From positions 5,642,001 through 5,706,000 of the forward strand of contig OY970367.1 in NCBI GenBank assembly GCA_963718635.1: DNA of 64,000 nucleotides, given 5' to 3'. Positions 16,231 through 25,442 of this stretch are shown one piece after another. The notes below the pieces were generated by a model that had not been told where the DNA came from, did no database searches, and worked only from the letters and a program-made list of their open reading frames with translations. How positions within the stretch are numbered: position 1 is the first letter of the stretch; each line of letters begins with the position of its first letter. The stretch is from JAIOQJ01 sp963718635 (lineage in GTDB: Bacteria; Planctomycetota; Planctomycetia; Gemmatales; Gemmataceae). Position numbers and translations under genes: made by a program.

Positions 16231-16297
16231 CTTCGCACGAGTCTCCTGAAGCTTACGACTCGCGGCGAAACGAGCAAGCGAGACGCTTGCTCTACGA
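16231..16297. repeat. R2 repeat, copy D
   Basis: A truncated copy ending GACGCTTGCTCTACG, next to the end of the DUF1080 gene. Confidence 0.65.
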
Positions 16298-16308
16298 TGT
16301 TACTCACT

Positions 16309-17327
16309 TCACTTTGCTTCGCTCACCCAGATATTGCGGAAGACGAGGGGGTCGCCGTGCCATTGGAGGTGGAGGGGACCGGGTTTGTCTTCTTCTTTTT
16401 GTCCGCCCGGAGTTGGGCCCTTCAGCTCGATGGCATCTTGAATGATCACGCCGTTCTGTTTCACGGTTACTTTGGCGGGCTTGGTCTTTTTGCCCTCGGC
16501 ATCGAACTCGGCGGCGGTGAAGTCGATGTCGTAAGTTTGCCAGGTCAGCGGCGGGAAGCACATATTTACTTTCGGCGCATATTGGGTGTAGAAGCCGCCG
16601 CACTCGTTGTTTTCGCCTTTCAGGCCGAAGCTGTCGAGGATTTGGAGTTCGTAACGATTCTGGAGATATAGGCCGCTGTTGCCGCGCTGTTGGCCGTTGG
16701 AGTTGGGCATCCAGGGGAGGCGAAACTCGATGTGCATCTGGAAGTTTTTGAACTCCGCCTTGGTGAGGATGTTCTTGCCCGGCGTGCAGGCGAGGAACTT
16801 TCCATCGGAAAGCTCGACGATTTGAGCGTTGCTCCACTTCTCGAGATCGTCCCGGCTACCGAAGAGCACGATGGCCCCTTGAGCGGGTTTGGCGTCCAGC
16901 GTCGGGCTCTTGCGTATGACTCGCTTCAAGACGGATTCGACGTTCATGTCGTTCTTGATTGTCAGCTTGCCGTTCTCGATGCTGCCGGTGAAATTCTTAG
17001 CAGTGAAAGTTACCTTGCCCTCCTCGGTCTTGGCAGTTAGAGGAATGGTCGTCTTGCCATCCCAGCGGGCGCCGGGCAGGCCGCCGACGAGAATGCACCG
17101 GCAAACTCTCCGCCGCCGCGGGCGATCACTTGCACGCCAACTTTATGCGGACCTTGGTCCAGCACCATTTCGCCTTCGTATTCACCTTGGATGGCGAAAT
17201 CGGGATCCTTGGCGGCTTCGATCGGTTCGCGCAGGGCGATACGCGGCAGGCTCTTCGGCTTGGCCGGTTGCTTGTCTTGGGCCGCTATAGGAGCAGCAAT
17301 CAAAAGGAGGAGAGCAAGATGACGCAT
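16309..17327 (-). CDS. Secreted DUF1080 protein (3-keto-disaccharide hydrolase fold, frameshifted)
   Basis: A signal peptide MRHLALLLLIAAPIAAQDK starts at 17327. After about 70 residues (ARGGGEFAGAF) the frame breaks near 17086. One added base gives LVGGLPGARWDGKTTIPLTA and joins the main frame. The C-terminal part is DUF1080: FKNFQMHIEFRLPW, GNSGLYLQNRYELQILDSFG and a closing GDPLVFRNIWV. This concanavalin-like domain is very common in planctomycetes and in some members hydrolyses 3-keto-glycosides. Transcribed alone. Confidence 0.8.
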
Positions 17328-17439
17328 GAGATGATTCCTCGAAGCGGTTTGCTTGAATGGAAATTGAGCACTGGCCGGGTGGACTTATATTCGCCAAGAT
17401 CAATGTCATCGTCAATGGGCTGAACCCGCTCAATCGCAT

Positions 17440-17498
17440 ACTAACCCGAAGTGTAAACGAGGGAGCGACCAACACCCTCGTTTACACTTCGGGTTAGT
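17440..17498. repeat. 24-bp perfect inverted repeat
   Basis: ACTAACCCGAAGTGTAAACG plus AGGG pairs perfectly with its complement across an 11-nt loop. A related, diverged copy is at 43465-43570. It lies 46 bp upstream of ftr and could also act as a transcriptional stop between the divergent genes. Confidence 0.75.
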
Positions 17499-17543
17499 GT
17501 GATGAGACGAGCACCTGTCCACCCTGGTAAACAGACTCCCGCA

Positions 17544-18445
17544 ATGCTCACCATAGCCGGCACGGAGATCGAAGCCACATTCGCGGAAGCGTTTCCGATG
17601 ACGGCCGCGCGGGTCATCGTAACGGCGGCGACTCCCGCGTGGGCGCTGACAGCGGGAACGGTCGCGACCGGCTATGCCGCTTCGGTGATCGGATGCGATG
17701 CCGAGGCGGGCATCGAGCGGGTTCTCTCGCCTGCTGAAACACCCGATGGCAGGCCCGGCGTTTCGCTCTTGTTCTTCGGCTTCAGCCGCGACGGTCTGCA
17801 GAAGGCCGTGGTGAATCGCGTGGGCCAATGCATCCTCACTTGTCCCACAACGGCTTGCTACAATGACATGCCGATCGACAAAGCACGTGCGATACGAATC
17901 GGCGGCGCTTGCGCTTCTACGGCGATGGCTGGCAAACGAGCAAGCTGCTTGCAGGCAGGCGTTTCTGGCGCATCCCGGTCATGGATGGCGAGTTCGTGTG
18001 CGAAGACATGTTCGGCACAATCAAAGGCGTGGCCGGCGGCAATTTCCTGATCTTGGGCGAAACGCAAGCGCTTGCACTCCAAGCGGCCGAGAGGGCGGTT
18101 GCCGTCATTCGTACGCTGCCGGGGGTCATCATGCCTTTCCCCGGCGGCATCGTGCGCAGCGGCAGCAAGGTCGGCAGTCGCTATAAAAAGCTGAAGGCGA
18201 GCACGAATGAAGCGTACTGCCCGACGCTGAAAGGCATCGCGCGACAAACCGCTTTGCCCGAAGGGGTTTCGGCCGCCTACGAGATCGTGATTGACGGCGT
18301 CGATCTGCAATCGGTTGAAGAGGCGATGCGGCAAGGCATCCACGCCGCTTGCGGAGTTGGCATTCGTCGGATCAGCGCCGGGAATTACGGCGGCAAGCTC
18401 GGGCCGTTCCATCTGCACCTGCACTCTTTGTTCAGGAGCGCAACA
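17544..18445 (+). CDS. fhcD: Formylmethanofuran-tetrahydromethanopterin formyltransferase (frameshifted)
   Basis: Transfers a formyl group between methanofuran-type and tetrahydromethanopterin cofactors in the C1 oxidation pathway kept by planctomycetes. It starts MLTIAGTEIEATFAEAF and continues RVGQCILTCPTTACYNDMP. A single missing base near 17909 separates this from LRFYGDGWQTSKLLAGRRFW, DMFGTIKGVAGGNF, GSKVGSRYKKLKASTNEAYC and ISAGNYGGKLGPFHLHL. Length and motif order fit Ftr. There is no stop codon at the expected end; the frame runs straight into the next membrane protein, so either a further indel hides the stop or the two are fused. Neighbour fhcC supports the assignment; fhcA and fhcB are not in the window. 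Confidence 0.85.
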
Positions 18446-18853
18446 ATGAAGAGGCGCTTTTCGTGGGGCATCGCAATCTCCTTCGCGATGGCTCACCTGC
18501 TGCTGACTGTCGCGCTCGGCCTCGTGGTGTTGATAAGGGCGCTGGCACATGGCCTTGGCGATTTTGCCACCATGTTCAGTCGCAACAAGCCGGTCGTTCA
18601 CGATCCGACTATTTACGAGATTGTTTTCCGCATCTTGATCTTACCGGCCGATCGACTCCTGACTCTAATGGGTCATCCGGAACAGCAATGGATGATCTTC
18701 CTGGTGATCGTGCTGAACAGCCTTTGTTGGGGCATTGCCGTCGCGGGCATCATCGCGCTGTTTCGGCGGAGAAGAGTTGATGCAAGGTCTGCCGCCCTCT
18801 TCGTCGATAACCCGGAGGATGACTATGCTCCGATTCGTCCCCAAGACCGTTGA
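18446..18853 (+). CDS. Membrane protein, about 135 aa, in frame with ftr
   Basis: An ATG at 18446 opens MKRRFSWGIAISFAMAHLLL and a second hydrophobic span, IFLVIVLNSLCWGIAVAGII, giving two likely membrane helices and a basic RRRR end. In another frame a TGA overlaps this ATG as ATGA, which is the usual sign of a normal gene junction and suggests the ftr stop was lost to an indel. Its tail overlaps the fhcC start. Function unknown. Confidence 0.5.
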   Translation: MKRRFSWGIAISFAMAHLLLTVALGLVVLIRALAHGLGDFATMFSRNKPVVHDPTIYEIVFRILILPADRLLTLMGHPEQQWMIFLVIVLNSLCWGIAVAGIIALFRRRRVDARSAALFVDNPEDDYAPIRPQDR

Positions 18854-19627
18854 TGGCATCCCACTGGAAGTCGATGCGCTCACTCCCAACCAACTCGCCG
18901 GCAAGACGCTTGACGAAATCTCACGGCTCCCTGTTTACGACGGCAACCGCGAGCGAGCAATTGGCGACGTTTTTCAAGTTTCGGGAGATGCGACCGATGG
19001 TTGCATCGAGATCGATGGCGATTGTTCGCGCATCAAGGGCCTGGGCAAGGGCATGTCATCCGGCTCTCTTATCATTCGCGGCAACGCGGGAATGCATTGC
19101 GGCGCCGAGATGACAGGCGGCCGGCTCGAAGTTCATGGCAACGCCTCCGACTGGCTCGGCGCGGAGATGCGCGGCGGCCTGATTCACGTGCATGGCAACG
19201 TCGGCAACTCGACTGGCGGCGCTATCGAGGCGCCCCCAAAGGAATGCGCGGCGGCACAATCCTCATCGAAGGAAACGCCGGCCATGAACTCGGCGCGAAC
19301 ATGCGCCGAGGCCTTATTGCGATTCGTGGCCAATGCGGTGAAATGGCCGGCCATGCCATGGTCGCCGGAAGCATCTTTGCGTTCGGAGGCATTGGCATCC
19401 GACCCGGCGCCGGGATGAAACGCGGCAGCATTGTCGTGTTGCACGGTTCCGCTGAAATCTGCCCAACCTTCCGTTTCGATTGCGACTATGAGCCGGTTTT
19501 CCTGCAACTCTATTTCAAGCAACTGGCGGCAATGGGATTTACGGCGAGCTGTTCCCCGAAGAAGTTCCGACGTTTCAGCGGGGATTTATTGACGCTTGGT
19601 AAGGGTGAGATTTTAGTGGCCGTGTGA
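18825..19627 (+). CDS. fhcC: Formylmethanofuran dehydrogenase/hydrolase subunit C (frameshifted)
   Basis: Start ATG at 18825 with GGAGG upstream: MLRFVPKTVDGIPLEVDAL. The middle is the GxGxG parallel beta-helix of FwdC/GltB-type proteins, with repeats such as GNAGMHCGAEMTGGRLEVHG and NASDWLGAEMRGG. One missing base near 19223 breaks the frame; beyond it APKGMRGGTILIEGNAGHEL continues to the stop at 19627. In bacteria FhcC is part of the Fhc complex that hydrolyses the formyl group handed over by FhcD. It directly follows ftr and the membrane protein. Confidence 0.85.
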
Positions 19628-20289
19628 GAAGAATTAGTTGCGTTCTCTTCCCGTAGCGGAAGTCGTCCGACTTCCGCAGAACGAAGCGGAAGTCTAGCGA
19701 GGCTTCGCCTCAGACCAACGGGAAGTTTCTAAGCACCAGAGAGCCAATGTCAAATCGAAATCCGTCAGCCACCGATTAAACACGGACGAAACACGGATAA
19801 ATCAATCATCCGATGGCGTGCTCGACGACCCGCCTTGATGAAAATTCTTAGATTTTATCCGTGTTCGTTCAGTGTTCCATCCGTGGCTAAATGGCTTTTG
19901 CTCGATTGAACGCTTATCTAAAACTTGACTCATGCACGTTGAGTTTTTTTGGATAAGTAACCTAGCGACTTCCGTTACGCTGCTGACTCGGAAGTCTAAC
20001 GACTTCCGCTACGTTCGCAGCTTCGAAGGAACATGGCGCTGTAGCAGCGTAATAGGTCAGCTATTTCGCAATTCTTTCAAAATTCCCATCGCCCTTGCAT
20101 TGACAAGCAGAGCGAATACCCGACAATGGGCTCACGCCATCTCTGAAGTCAACGATAAGGCGTTGCAATCGATACGTTTTCGTGTCGAGTCGTTCTTGGG
20201 GAATTCGATTCTAGTGCCGGGCCGGCCGATCGTTCGAAGTGCGGATCGGCCAAGACTCATCATTTAGCACTCTTTGAGAGGTCCGGTCC
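19628..20289. other. 660-bp intergenic repeat cluster
   Basis: Contains several GGAAGTC/GACTTCC REP-like units (19650-19720 and about 19965-20025) and an R3 element (19766-19893). A 111-codon open frame inside it has no coding character. No gene supported. Confidence 0.6.
19766..19893. repeat. R3 inverted repeat, copy 1
   Basis: Arms GATTAAACACGGACGAAACA and the complementary end TTCCATCCGTGGCTAA enclose a unique centre. Other copies: 38849-38971 and a tandem pair at 63345-63662. Confidence 0.8.
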
Positions 20290-21075
20290 ATGTTCCGTTC
20301 CACAACGCGCCTGCTCGGCGCAATGGTCGTTTTGCTCGGCATCGCGGCGCTCGTTCCCTTGGCTTATTCGCAAGCGATCAACCCTCAGCCGGTATTCCGC
20401 CCCACTTTCCCGCAACGGCAAGCTGTTCCGAACGTCCTTAATGTTAACCCCGGTATGATCCAGGACTTAGCTAACGGCGGTCAGGGCCAAAACATTCAGG
20501 GCGGTAACATTGGCAACCAAGGCGGCTTCGGAGTCGGCGGTATTGGTGGCATCGGCGGCGGCAATCGCGGCCAAGGCGGCTTCGGCGGACAAGGTGGATT
20601 CAATTTCGGCGGCGGGCAAGGCGGCTTCGGCGGACAAGGGGGGTTTGGTGTCGGCGGAATCGGTGGCATTGGCGGTCAGCAGCAGGGCCAACAGCAACAG
20701 GGCCAAAGCGTCATCGGCGCTACCGGCGCTGTCGGCGGCGGCGTATTTCAGTTCAACCAGATTCATTCCGGTTACATTGGCGGCGGCCAGTTGATGCAAC
20801 AGCAACAAGGCTTCGGACAACAACAATTTCAGGGTGGCCAGGGCGGCTTCGGCGGCGGGCAGGGCGGCTTCCAAGGCGGCTTCGGCGGGCAGGGCGGCTT
20901 CCAAGGTGGCTTCGGCGGCGGTTTCCAAGGTGGATTTGGCGGCGGTCAACGCGGCCGTAATGGCAATTTTGGCGGTGGAGGATTCGGCGGCGGAGGCTTC
21001 GGCGGCGGAGGCTTCGGTGGCGGTGGTTTTGGCGGCGGCGGCAAACCCGGCTTCAATGGCTTCACCGGGCTTTAA
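20290..21075 (+). CDS. Secreted Gly/Gln-rich repeat protein, 261 aa
   Basis: A signal peptide (MFRSTTRLLGAMVVLLGIAA, then LVPLAYSQA) precedes a short ordered part (INPQPVFRPTFPQRQAVPN). After that come long runs built from GGFGGQ, GGQGGF and GGFGGGGF, with Q-rich patches (QQQGQQQQGQ). The last residues are PGFNGFTGL. An extracellular, intrinsically disordered or beta-sheet-stacking structural protein is likely, but that is inference. An intrinsic terminator follows. The next gene encodes a similar low-complexity protein with a matching C-terminus. Confidence 0.75.
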   Translation: MFRSTTRLLGAMVVLLGIAALVPLAYSQAINPQPVFRPTFPQRQAVPNVLNVNPGMIQDLANGGQGQNIQGGNIGNQGGFGVGGIGGIGGGNRGQGGFGGQGGFNFGGGQGGFGGQGGFGVGGIGGIGGQQQGQQQQGQSVIGATGAVGGGVFQFNQIHSGYIGGGQLMQQQQGFGQQQFQGGQGGFGGGQGGFQGGFGGQGGFQGGFGGGFQGGFGGGQRGRNGNFGGGGFGGGGFGGGGFGGGGFGGGGKPGFNGFTGL

Positions 21076-21113
21076 TCGTCTCGATGGGCGCCCATTTCGA
21101 AATTCATCTGCCG

Positions 21114-21142
21114 AACCCGCGATGCCCTAATCGCGGGTTTTT
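21114..21142 (+). terminator. Rho-independent terminator
   Basis: AACCCGCGA and TCGCGGGTT form a 9-bp stem with an 8-nt loop, ending in five T. It closes the Gly/Gln-rich protein gene. Confidence 0.85.
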
Positions 21143-21239
21143 CGTTTTCTGCGCAAGTTTCGACATCAGACGCGTTCCTTGTCCATTGATGTTTTGGTTG
21201 CTTTCCCTTCTTTTGTAGCCGTTCGATCGAGACAACACC

Positions 21240-21833
21240 ATGTTCCCAACCTCCTGCCGTGCCCTTACTGCGACCGCCCTGCTACTTGGGTTCGTTTCCG
21301 CCATAGCGGTCGTCGAACGCGTGCAGGCTCAGCCAGCACCGGCTAGACCATTACGACCCGCGCTGCCGCCCCACCCTGCCCCGACGCCAAAGGCGCCAGC
21401 GGCTAACATGGTCCGCACCATGCCGCAGGTCGGTTCAGGCTATACAGGGAACATGTCCGGAAGCTCCTTCAATAACAACTTTAATTCGTTTAATTCCAGT
21501 TCGATGCCCATGCCCTATTCGAACATGAACAACAACGTGAGCACCTGGAACTCATTCACTCCCTATGGCCCATCGGCAGTGTTCAACCCGAACGGCAACT
21601 TCGGCATGCAGCCAAACGGGTTCAACAATCCCAATTTCGGCAATGGCTTCAACAACAACGGCGTTAACTGGAACGGTCCTTGGAACGGCGTCAGAGTCCA
21701 GAATGGCTTCGGCTGGAACGGCAACAACAACTTCAACGGCATGCCCGTGGGCGGTTTCGGGCCGGGCAACGGTTTCCAAGGAAATCCTGGCGGTTTCAAC
21801 AAGGGCGGTTTCAACGGCATCAACGGCCTTTAG
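21240..21833 (+). CDS. Secreted Asn/Phe/Gly-rich low-complexity protein, 197 aa
   Basis: The signal peptide MFPTSCRALTATALLLGFVS is followed by a Pro/Ala-rich linker and a region dominated by Asn, Phe, Gly and Ser (for example NNNFNSFNSSSMPMPYSNMN and NGFNNPNFGNGFNNNG). It ends GGFNGINGL, close to the PGFNGFTGL end of the previous protein. Probably a paralogous or co-functioning extracellular protein. Family unknown. Confidence 0.7.
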   Translation: MFPTSCRALTATALLLGFVSAIAVVERVQAQPAPARPLRPALPPHPAPTPKAPAANMVRTMPQVGSGYTGNMSGSSFNNNFNSFNSSSMPMPYSNMNNNVSTWNSFTPYGPSAVFNPNGNFGMQPNGFNNPNFGNGFNNNGVNWNGPWNGVRVQNGFGWNGNNNFNGMPVGGFGPGNGFQGNPGGFNKGGFNGINGL

Positions 21834-21864
21834 TCTCTTCCGTCGGCGCCTCAAAATTTATACA

Positions 21865-21975
21865 GGTGCGCCAACGGATTCTGGCGAGCGGCGCGGCGTA
21901 AGCCTGCCGTGGTTCCGAACCCACGGCGGGCTTACGCCGCGCCGCTCAGAATTGCCAGTAAAAGTTGGTGCACCC
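21865..21975. repeat. R1 palindromic element, copy 3
   Basis: Ends AGGTGCGCCAAC and GTTGGTGCACCC, with the same inner arms as the other R1 copies. Confidence 0.85.
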
Positions 21976-22091
21976 AATTTATACGTTGCCGTAGACTTGC
22001 CCGTGCATGTCTGCGGCATTTTCGTTATCATTTCTCCACTCGCCGTCGACAGTGCTGTTAAGACTTGTTCAGCAAGCGCAAAGGAAGGCCG

Positions 22092-23839
22092 ATGCCAAGT
22101 TTCACTGATTCTAATTCCACATCATCCTTGCCCTACTTCGGTCTTGCCATCAGTAGCGGCCTACTACTCTACGCCAGCTTTTTCCCGTTGAATCTGGGCT
22201 TTCTAGCCTGGATCGCGCTTGTGCCGATGCTGTTTCTGTTGCACGCCCCTCTACGGCCTCGGCAGCGATACGTTGCGATTTTTGTCGGCGGGCTCGCGTG
22301 CTACCTCCCCGCTATCCAATGGATGCGCGTGGCTCACCCGGCCATGTATGCAACTTGGATTCTTCTTGCTTTAATGTGTTCGCTCTATGTTGCCCTCTCC
22401 TTTTGGTTGATTCGAGTTCTCGAGCGCAGGCATGTTCCAACATTTGTTGTGCTGCCCTTCGTCTGGGTTGGTTTTGAGTACTGGCGCGCCAATTTCCCAA
22501 CCGGCTTCTCCTGGCTTGCATCGCTCGGCTTGCAGAGCCGCATCGGCTTTAACTGGTACTTCCTAGGCTACACGCAACACGACTTTCTACCGATCATTCA
22601 GATCTCGGATATCACCGGGGTTTATGGCGTTTCATTTTTGGTCGCGATGGTCAACGGAGCGATCTATCTCTGGGTCCGAAAATTGGTTTCACCCGCATCC
22701 TATCGAAATCCTTGGCTCGCCACCGCCGTTGCCTCACTGGTCTTTGCCGGCGTCTATATGAAAGGAATTAGCGATCTCGGACATGCTTCTTTTGACGTTG
22801 GGCCGCGCGTTACATTGTTGCAAAGCAACCTGCCGCAATCGGTAAAGATGGAAGCTGGTTCCGAGGTCATCACTCATCTCAGAGAGTTGCTGACTCAAGC
22901 CATTCCTGCAAAGGGAAAAAGCGTTCCCGATCTGCTCGTCTGGCCTGAAACTACCTGCATGGAAACCTGGTTCGACGTAGCCGATGGCGTGAAACGGTTG
23001 GAATCTCCCATTCCCTGGCAACAAGGGATGGTCGGCGGCGAGCTGTTCGCCCAGCAAATGGCTGAGATATGGCAATGCAATCAGTTGCTCGGTTTGAATG
23101 CAGTCGAATGGGAGCCCGACGGCACCGTCTGGAAATACAACACCGCCAAACTCATCTATAAGAACGGCAAGCCAGCGCCGGACAACCCAAACAAACTGCT
23201 GTATGGCGGTCCGCGCTACGACAAAATGCACCTCGTTCCTTTTGGCGAGTATGTGCCGCTGGGCCGAACCTTCCCGTGGATGCGTTCGTTCACGCCTTAT
23301 TCACACGAATATAGCTGCAAGCCGGGCGAGCATTGGACGCGTTTCCCGCTGCCCGTCGGCAATAAGACCTATCAATTCGGCTGCATCATCTGCTACGAGG
23401 ATTCCGATCCGAGCCTTGCTCGCCGTTACGTGCATAACTTGCAAGACGGTCCCGATGTAGATTTCCTAGTGAACATTTCCAACGACGGCTGGTTCAACGG
23501 AACCGAAGAACACGAAGAGCACCTAGCTATCTGCCGTTTTGCGCGGTTGAATGTCGGCGTTCGATTGTCCGGGCTGTGAACATGGGTATATCGGGAATCA
23601 TCGACAGCGACGGCCGCGTTGTAAAGATCCCGGGCGCCAGTTGGGCGGAGTCCGTCAAGATCGCGACGGTGGTGACGGGCGATGTACCGATCGATCACCG
23701 CCCATCGCTCTATGCACAGATGGGCGACTGGTTGCCGCTCGCCTGTTGGGGATTCGTACTCGGTTCGTTGGTGTTCGCCGGGGTTCGTCGCCAGCGGCTT
23801 CGTGCTCTGCCGTCGCCGGAGGCGAGCCGAATTGCGTGA
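22092..23839 (+). CDS. lnt: Apolipoprotein N-acyltransferase (frameshifted)
   Basis: Adds the third acyl chain to lipoproteins in the inner membrane. The start at 22092 has AAGGAAGG upstream; an earlier ATG at 22065 is less convincing. Several membrane helices come first (LYASFFPLNLGFLAWIALVP). The nitrilase domain follows, with the catalytic triad visible as Glu in LLVWPETT, Lys in YDKMHLVPFGEY and Cys in FGCIICYED. A missing base near 23541 breaks the frame after HLAICRF; corrected, it reads RAVECRRSIVRAVNMGISG and ends with a C-terminal membrane helix and stop at 23839. Confidence 0.88.
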
Positions 23840-23859
23840 GCAACCGGGTGGCCCTGCCC

Positions 23860-23957
23860 GGAACTCTAACGAGTTCCGCTACGCAACCAGACGTAGCGGA
23901 ACTCGTCAGAGTTCCGGCAGAGCGAGCCCGAACCGGAACTCTAACGAGTTCCGCTAC
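23860..23957. repeat. Palindromic REP-like units (GGAACTC/GAGTTCC)
   Basis: Three units of about 25 bp alternate in orientation, each able to form a hairpin around GGAACTC and GAGTTCC. A GGAAGTC/GACTTCC variant occurs in the 19.6-20.0 kb intergenic region. Confidence 0.7.
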
Positions 23958-24030
23958 CTATCTTCTTGCGAACACCCGGCGTGCCCCCAAAATTATCTTC
24001 AACAAAATGCAAAAGTGCGAAATTTTTGTT

Positions 24031-24082
24031 CGTTTTCCCACGATTTAATTGGAAAGTACCTTCCGGAAATATTTCCAGAAGG
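24031..24082. repeat. R5 element, copy 2
   Basis: CGTTTTCCCACGATTT, then the palindrome CCTTCCGG-AAATATTT-CCAGAAGG. Orientation as in copy 1. Confidence 0.7.
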
Positions 24083-24364
24083 CACTCTGCTTTCAACGAC
24101 GAAGAGGTGGGTTTCGCAATGCCTTCACCAACCCTACAAAACATTAGCCTGTTGCCATGTCCATAGCGTGGCTACAGGCCTCCCGACTTGTGGGAGCCAT
24201 CATCCGACTGCTTACGCAATTCGGCTCGCCTAAAGCAACCGTCGCCGCAGGCCTGTCAGCGTGTTACGCTTCATACTAGCTTAGGGGCGCTTGAAATCGA
24301 ATTTTCTTTCGCTCGTTGCAACGATTCTAGCCTCCTCAACCCAAGCAAAACTTCATGACTTCGC

Positions 24365-24479
24365 CGAGTGCATCAACCGATTCTGGCGAGCGGCGCGGCG
24401 TAAGCCCGCCGTGATTTCGAAACCACGGCGGGCTTACGCCGCGCCGCTCGCCAGAATTCCCAGAATCCGTTGGCACTCC
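24365..24479. repeat. R1 palindromic element, copy 4
   Basis: The terminal arms have decayed (GAGTGCATCAACC and GTTGGCACTCCC) but the inner arms are intact. Ends 92 bp before the VWA gene. Confidence 0.8.
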
Positions 24480-24571
24480 CCGCCAGCTTCCATTGGTGGG
24501 TCTGAATCCTCGCTTGCTTCTTTACTACTCGATGGCTATGAGGCGGCCTTCCACCGCACGAGGGGCTATCG

Positions 24572-25442
24572 ATGCGCGGCAGTCGGGGAACCATCTTCCG
24601 AGCCATCGCCGTTTCGCTGCTTTGCCACGGCTTGGCGGCGATCATCTATCTATTATGTCTTCCCAGCCGCGAGCGCGCGCAAAGATCGCAGCGGTGGACA
24701 CGATCCTTCCGTACGAGTTCAATACGTCGGAAAGTGAATCCGACGAGCCGACGCCGATCCGAGCAGTCGCCATCTCGGAACCGCCGGCCGCGCTGCCTCA
24801 AAACCTCGCCGACAAAACTTCCGCTCAGCCCGATTTGAAAGCATTACCCAATACGGGCGCCGGGAATCCGATAGCACAGACGGCGGCCGTGGTGTCGAAG
24901 AAGCCGCCAGCGGTTCCGCTGCACGGCAAGCTGACGACAGCGGGCTTTTCGATCGTCTATGTTTTGGACCGTTCGGGCAGCATGGGTCAGGGGAAAAAGC
25001 TGGTCCATGCGGTCAATATTTTGAAAGAGTCGTTGCATCAGCTCGGCCCGCAAGTTTCATTTCAGATTGTCACCTATGATAAGCAGGCAACCGTGTCGCG
25101 TTTGCACAACAAGCTGGAACTGGCGCCGGCCGAGCCTGCGACGATTGCCGAAGCCGGACGATTATTGGATGGCCTAGTGGCCGAAGGAAGCAGCCGCCAT
25201 GTCGAGGGCTTGCGCGCTGCGTTGAGTCTGCATCCGAATGTCGTGATCTTGCTGAGCGATGCAGGCGATTTGACCGCCCAAGATGTGAAACAAATCCGCC
25301 AGTGGAACTATAGCCGTGCCGCCATTCATGCGGTGCTGATCGGCGCCACCGATTACGAGGGAGTGGTGTCGCTGCGCGAATTGACCGGCGCGATCGACTT
25401 CACTTTATCTCGATGCCAAACCAGGAACCGCCGGCGCCGTAA
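24572..25442 (+). CDS. Membrane-anchored von Willebrand factor A domain protein (frameshifted)
   Basis: The ATG at 24572 gives an N-terminal membrane anchor (IFRAIAVSLLCHGLAAIIYLL). A one-base break near 24655 leads into the main frame: a Pro/Ala-rich linker, then the VWA domain with the metal-ion site motif VYVLDRSGSMGQGK, FQIVTYDKQATV and VVILLSDAGDLTAQDV. The uncorrected frame runs to 25563. Near 25400 one base would give ISMPNQEPPAP and a stop at 25442, which I prefer because it lessens the overlap with convergent hemH. The linker and anchor suggest an envelope role; the partner is unknown. Confidence 0.75.

Larger units (their letters stand above)
23840..24571. other. 730-bp intergenic repeat cluster
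   Basis: Holds three CGGAACTCTAACGAGTTCCG units (23860-23957), an R5 element (24031-24082), a CGAGCCGAATTGCG-type REP near 24209-24231 and R1 copy 4 (24365-24479). No gene supported. Confidence 0.6.

Noticed and set aside
16304..16837. Arg-rich 177-codon minus-strand frame beside the DUF1080 gene
   Set aside because: It is the shifted reading of the DUF1080 coding sequence, whose own frame shows all the family motifs.
19932..20267. 111-codon open frame before the Gly/Gln-rich gene
   Set aside because: It runs through REP-like GACTTCC repeats, has no ribosome site and no family resemblance.
20467..20949. 160-codon minus-strand open frame (Ala/Leu/Glu-rich)
   Set aside because: It is the mirror of the GGC-rich repeats in the Gly/Gln-rich protein gene; the codon pattern is an artefact of the repeat.
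23860..23957. Short regularly repeated units considered as a CRISPR array
   Set aside because: The units alternate orientation, spacing is irregular and the spacers are not unique-length; they are REP-like palindromes.
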